From contig JANPWX010020521.1 in the NCBI GenBank assembly GCA_024734555.1, positions 171,497-235,496 of the forward strand: a DNA stretch of 64,000 nucleotides, read 5' to 3'. Below, in pieces: positions 61,856 through 64,000 of this stretch. This stretch comes from Trochalopteron elliotii (lineage: Eukaryota > Chordata > Aves > Passeriformes > Leiothrichidae). The notes beneath the pieces are model-generated. The model was given only the letters and a program-made list of their open reading frames with translations, searched no databases and was not told where the DNA came from. Numbering within the stretch: the first letter of the stretch is position 1; each line of letters begins with the position of its first letter. A program made the translations under genes and the position numbers.

Positions 61856-62284
61856 GGGCTTGGAACACATGCCCTGTGAAGAATGACTGAGGGAGCTGAG
61901 GTTGTTTAGCCTGGAGAAAAGGAGACTCGGAGGCAACCTTATCACTTTCTACAACTTCCTGGTGGTTGTAAGGTGGGGGTTGAAGGGTGGTTGAAAGGTG
62001 GTTGTAGTCAGGTGGGGGTCAGTCTCTTTCTCCAGGCTGTAACTGTGACAGAACAAGAGGACACGGTCTCAAGCTGCATGAAGGGAAATATAGGTTGGAT
62101 ATTAGGAAAATGTTTTTTAATGGAAAGGATGATAAAATACTGGAATGGCTTGCCTGGGAAGGTGGTGGAGTCACCATCCCTGGATGTGTTTAAGAAAAGA
62201 CTGGATGTAACACTTGGTGCCATGGTCTAATTGAGGTATTATGGCTGGGTTGGCCTCGATGATCTTGAAGGTCTCTTCCAACCT

Positions 62285-62325
62285 AGTGATTCTGTGTGTG
62301 TGTGTGATTCTGTGGGTGTGTGAAA
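62285..62325 (+). repeat. CR1 3'-terminal short repeats
   Basis: Tandem GTGATTCTGTG-like units with a small (TG)n slippage. They mark the CR1 3' end, where template recognition by the LINE reverse transcriptase is believed to occur. Confidence 0.85.
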
Positions 62326-64000
62326 TACACCTTTATAGACTAAAGAAAAATTACAAATGAGAAATTCCTTTCAAACTGTACAAATATGCACGACTGCAAA
62401 TTTAACCTGCCCAACCTCTCACAATTATGGCCTTTTAAATTTCTAGTTACCTAAACTCATTTAAGCTGCTCCTAACCCATAAGTTATGTCTCATTTTTAT
62501 TGCCATTTCAGTGATATCAGCTGAGAGTAACTTAGACAATATGTTGTCTTCCTTGAAATTGTGGAACGTTTTGTTCATACCTACATTCTGAGGATTTTCC
62601 CAGAAATATATGATTATATTGAACATCGATGAGAAGTGAAGTAGTAGGCTCTTAATATGCAGAATTCCTAGTGAGTATAACCAACTAGCAGTTGGCTTCC
62701 TCTTTTTTTTTTTTTTAATTGAGCTAAATTACCAAAGTAACTGGTTTGTTCAGCCTTTTCTGTGTTATGTTAATACTCTGCTTACTCCACATAATTAAAG
62801 CATCACAGTATAACTCAGATCTGAGGGGGCTGACCTTTCAACCACCTCCTTTCAAGTGGAAATACTGAACCATCTTTTTGCTTTTCACAGTTGAAAATAA
62901 CTGTGTTGAGTTTGGTTTTAGTTAACCCTTTTTTTTTGGCTGTAAATGCTTTGTCAACACCTGAATTTAGTAATCTTTCTTGTTCTTCTGTTCTTTTATT
63001 TTTGCCTTGAATCCCATTCTAAACTAGTTCCATGTTTCCTCATTCAGCTCTCCATGAAAGACTTCTCCCTCAAACACCCTTTAAATCAAGTAGGAATGAA
63101 AAACCTAAGATAGTGGAAGTGGGAAAAAATGGATAAGCTTGGACAGGCAAAAAATATCCACAACCAAACACCCTATTCTATATCTTGCACTATGACGCTA
63201 GCAGTCAGGTTCTGGACCAGAGCAGGATTATGAAATCACATTAAAAGATGCAACCTAGTTGCTTTTCCAAGAATGTTGTTGCTTTGTCAGCAGGCAAGAC
63301 TTTCTTCATTTCTCCATCTACAAATATCCAGCTCGTTTTCTGAAGTCACTGCATTGATCACATGGACTTAGTGCTGGACACTGATTCCAGGCAGCTTTCT
63401 GACCAGTACAGTCTGAGAGTTATTAGCTCAGACTTTGTTTACAACTTTTCTATAAAGAAATTCCTAAAGAAAGCTAAGTTTTTGATTTATGATGTTTATA
63501 ATATTACTGATCATGAGGAATGCATTTGTTTATCTTGAAAGATCACGGTGTGAAAGCCACCACAAGGTAACAGTATATAGTCTTCTCCTGCACAGGTGCC
63601 ACACAAACCAACAGGAAACACTGGAAACTGTGCTGGTGAGGGGAAACGATGTTTGCAGTGGCTGCAATGAGGGACACAAGGGATAAGCCTTATTAACCAC
63701 TTGTCACAGAACCTGCTGTCTGAAACAATATCATTGTTAGATATCTCTGTTAACAGGCTCTGACATTTTAATGCTATCCTTCATATCCATCTTCATACAT
63801 ATTGTTTTCCTCTTCCCATGTGTTGAAATAACAATTAATTTTCAGCCTGTCACCAACAACAATGCACTGAGTTTTATAAATGCTCAAAAATGGTGAGTAG
63901 TTAAGTCAAAGTGCTGGTGCCTGACATTGATTTATGCCCACTTGTCCTGGGTTGTGGTGTAGAACGTGCACGGAGTATTCTACCACCATCTTCATGAACT
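62326..64000. other. Non-coding, no gene recognised
   Basis: AT-rich sequence to the window edge, with a T-run near 62702-62716. No repeat boundary or domain-bearing frame was found. Confidence 0.45.

Larger units (their letters stand above)
58640..62325 (+). mobile_element. Long CR1 LINE copy with ORF1 and ORF2 remains
   Basis: About 3.7 kb in the plus orientation, unusually long for CR1, since most bird copies keep only a few hundred bases of the 3' end. In order: end of ORF1 with an esterase-like domain, ORF2 endonuclease, reverse transcriptase, the post-RT region, the 3' untranslated region and terminal repeats of the form GTGATTCTGTG (62285-62325). It is broken by many stops and frameshifts and cannot be active. 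The 5' edge is uncertain because the start of ORF1 is missing or unrecognised. Confidence 0.93.

Overview
This window looks like avian, most likely songbird (passerine), chromosomal DNA. The reasons are several CR1 LINE copies (the dominant bird LINE), many LTR retroelements of the kinds that expanded in passerines, AT-rich intron-like or intergenic sequence between them, short microsatellites, and one 10-base N gap. I found no convincing host exon, tRNA, rRNA, CRISPR array or bacterial-type gene. Most open frames are chance frames or shadows of repeats.

Layout. 1-3644: unique-looking sequence with one CR1 scrap at about 850-957. 3645-14305: a structurally complete but inactivated class I (gammaretrovirus-like) endogenous retrovirus on the minus strand. 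It has two 646-bp LTRs, a GTGTG target duplication, a tRNA-His primer site, a polypurine tract, and broken gag, pol and env. A younger 446-bp solo LTR with a perfect 6-bp duplication sits in the env leader (6637-7082). 14306-34187: unique sequence with scattered solo LTRs (about 16624-17150, 21964-22448, 23802-24460, 24975-25764, 28519-29136), a 219-nt pure pyrimidine tract (17323-17541), a G-run/gap/(TG)n cluster near 21100-21235 and a CR1 3' end (29572-29816). 34188-39874: two inverted copies of one LTR-type element flank a 728-bp spacer, and each arm carries a different nested solo LTR. 40145-41810: an LTR with adjoining polypurine tract and possible internal remnant. 41811-57344: mostly unique sequence, with one LTR at 49221-49674. 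57345-62325: a CR1 fragment and a long CR1 copy keeping the ORF1 esterase, ORF2 endonuclease and reverse transcriptase regions and the CR1 3' terminus. 62326-64000: unique sequence.

Nothing here works together as a host operon or pathway. The logic is that of layered insertions. The observation most worth following is a strand-biased excess of C-to-T (G-to-A in the proviral sense) in one LTR of the retrovirus relative to its partner and to a related solo LTR, with compatible nonsense changes in pol. This fits cytidine-deaminase editing of retroviral DNA, although birds are not known to carry mammalian APOBEC3. All homology statements were made by eye, without database searches.
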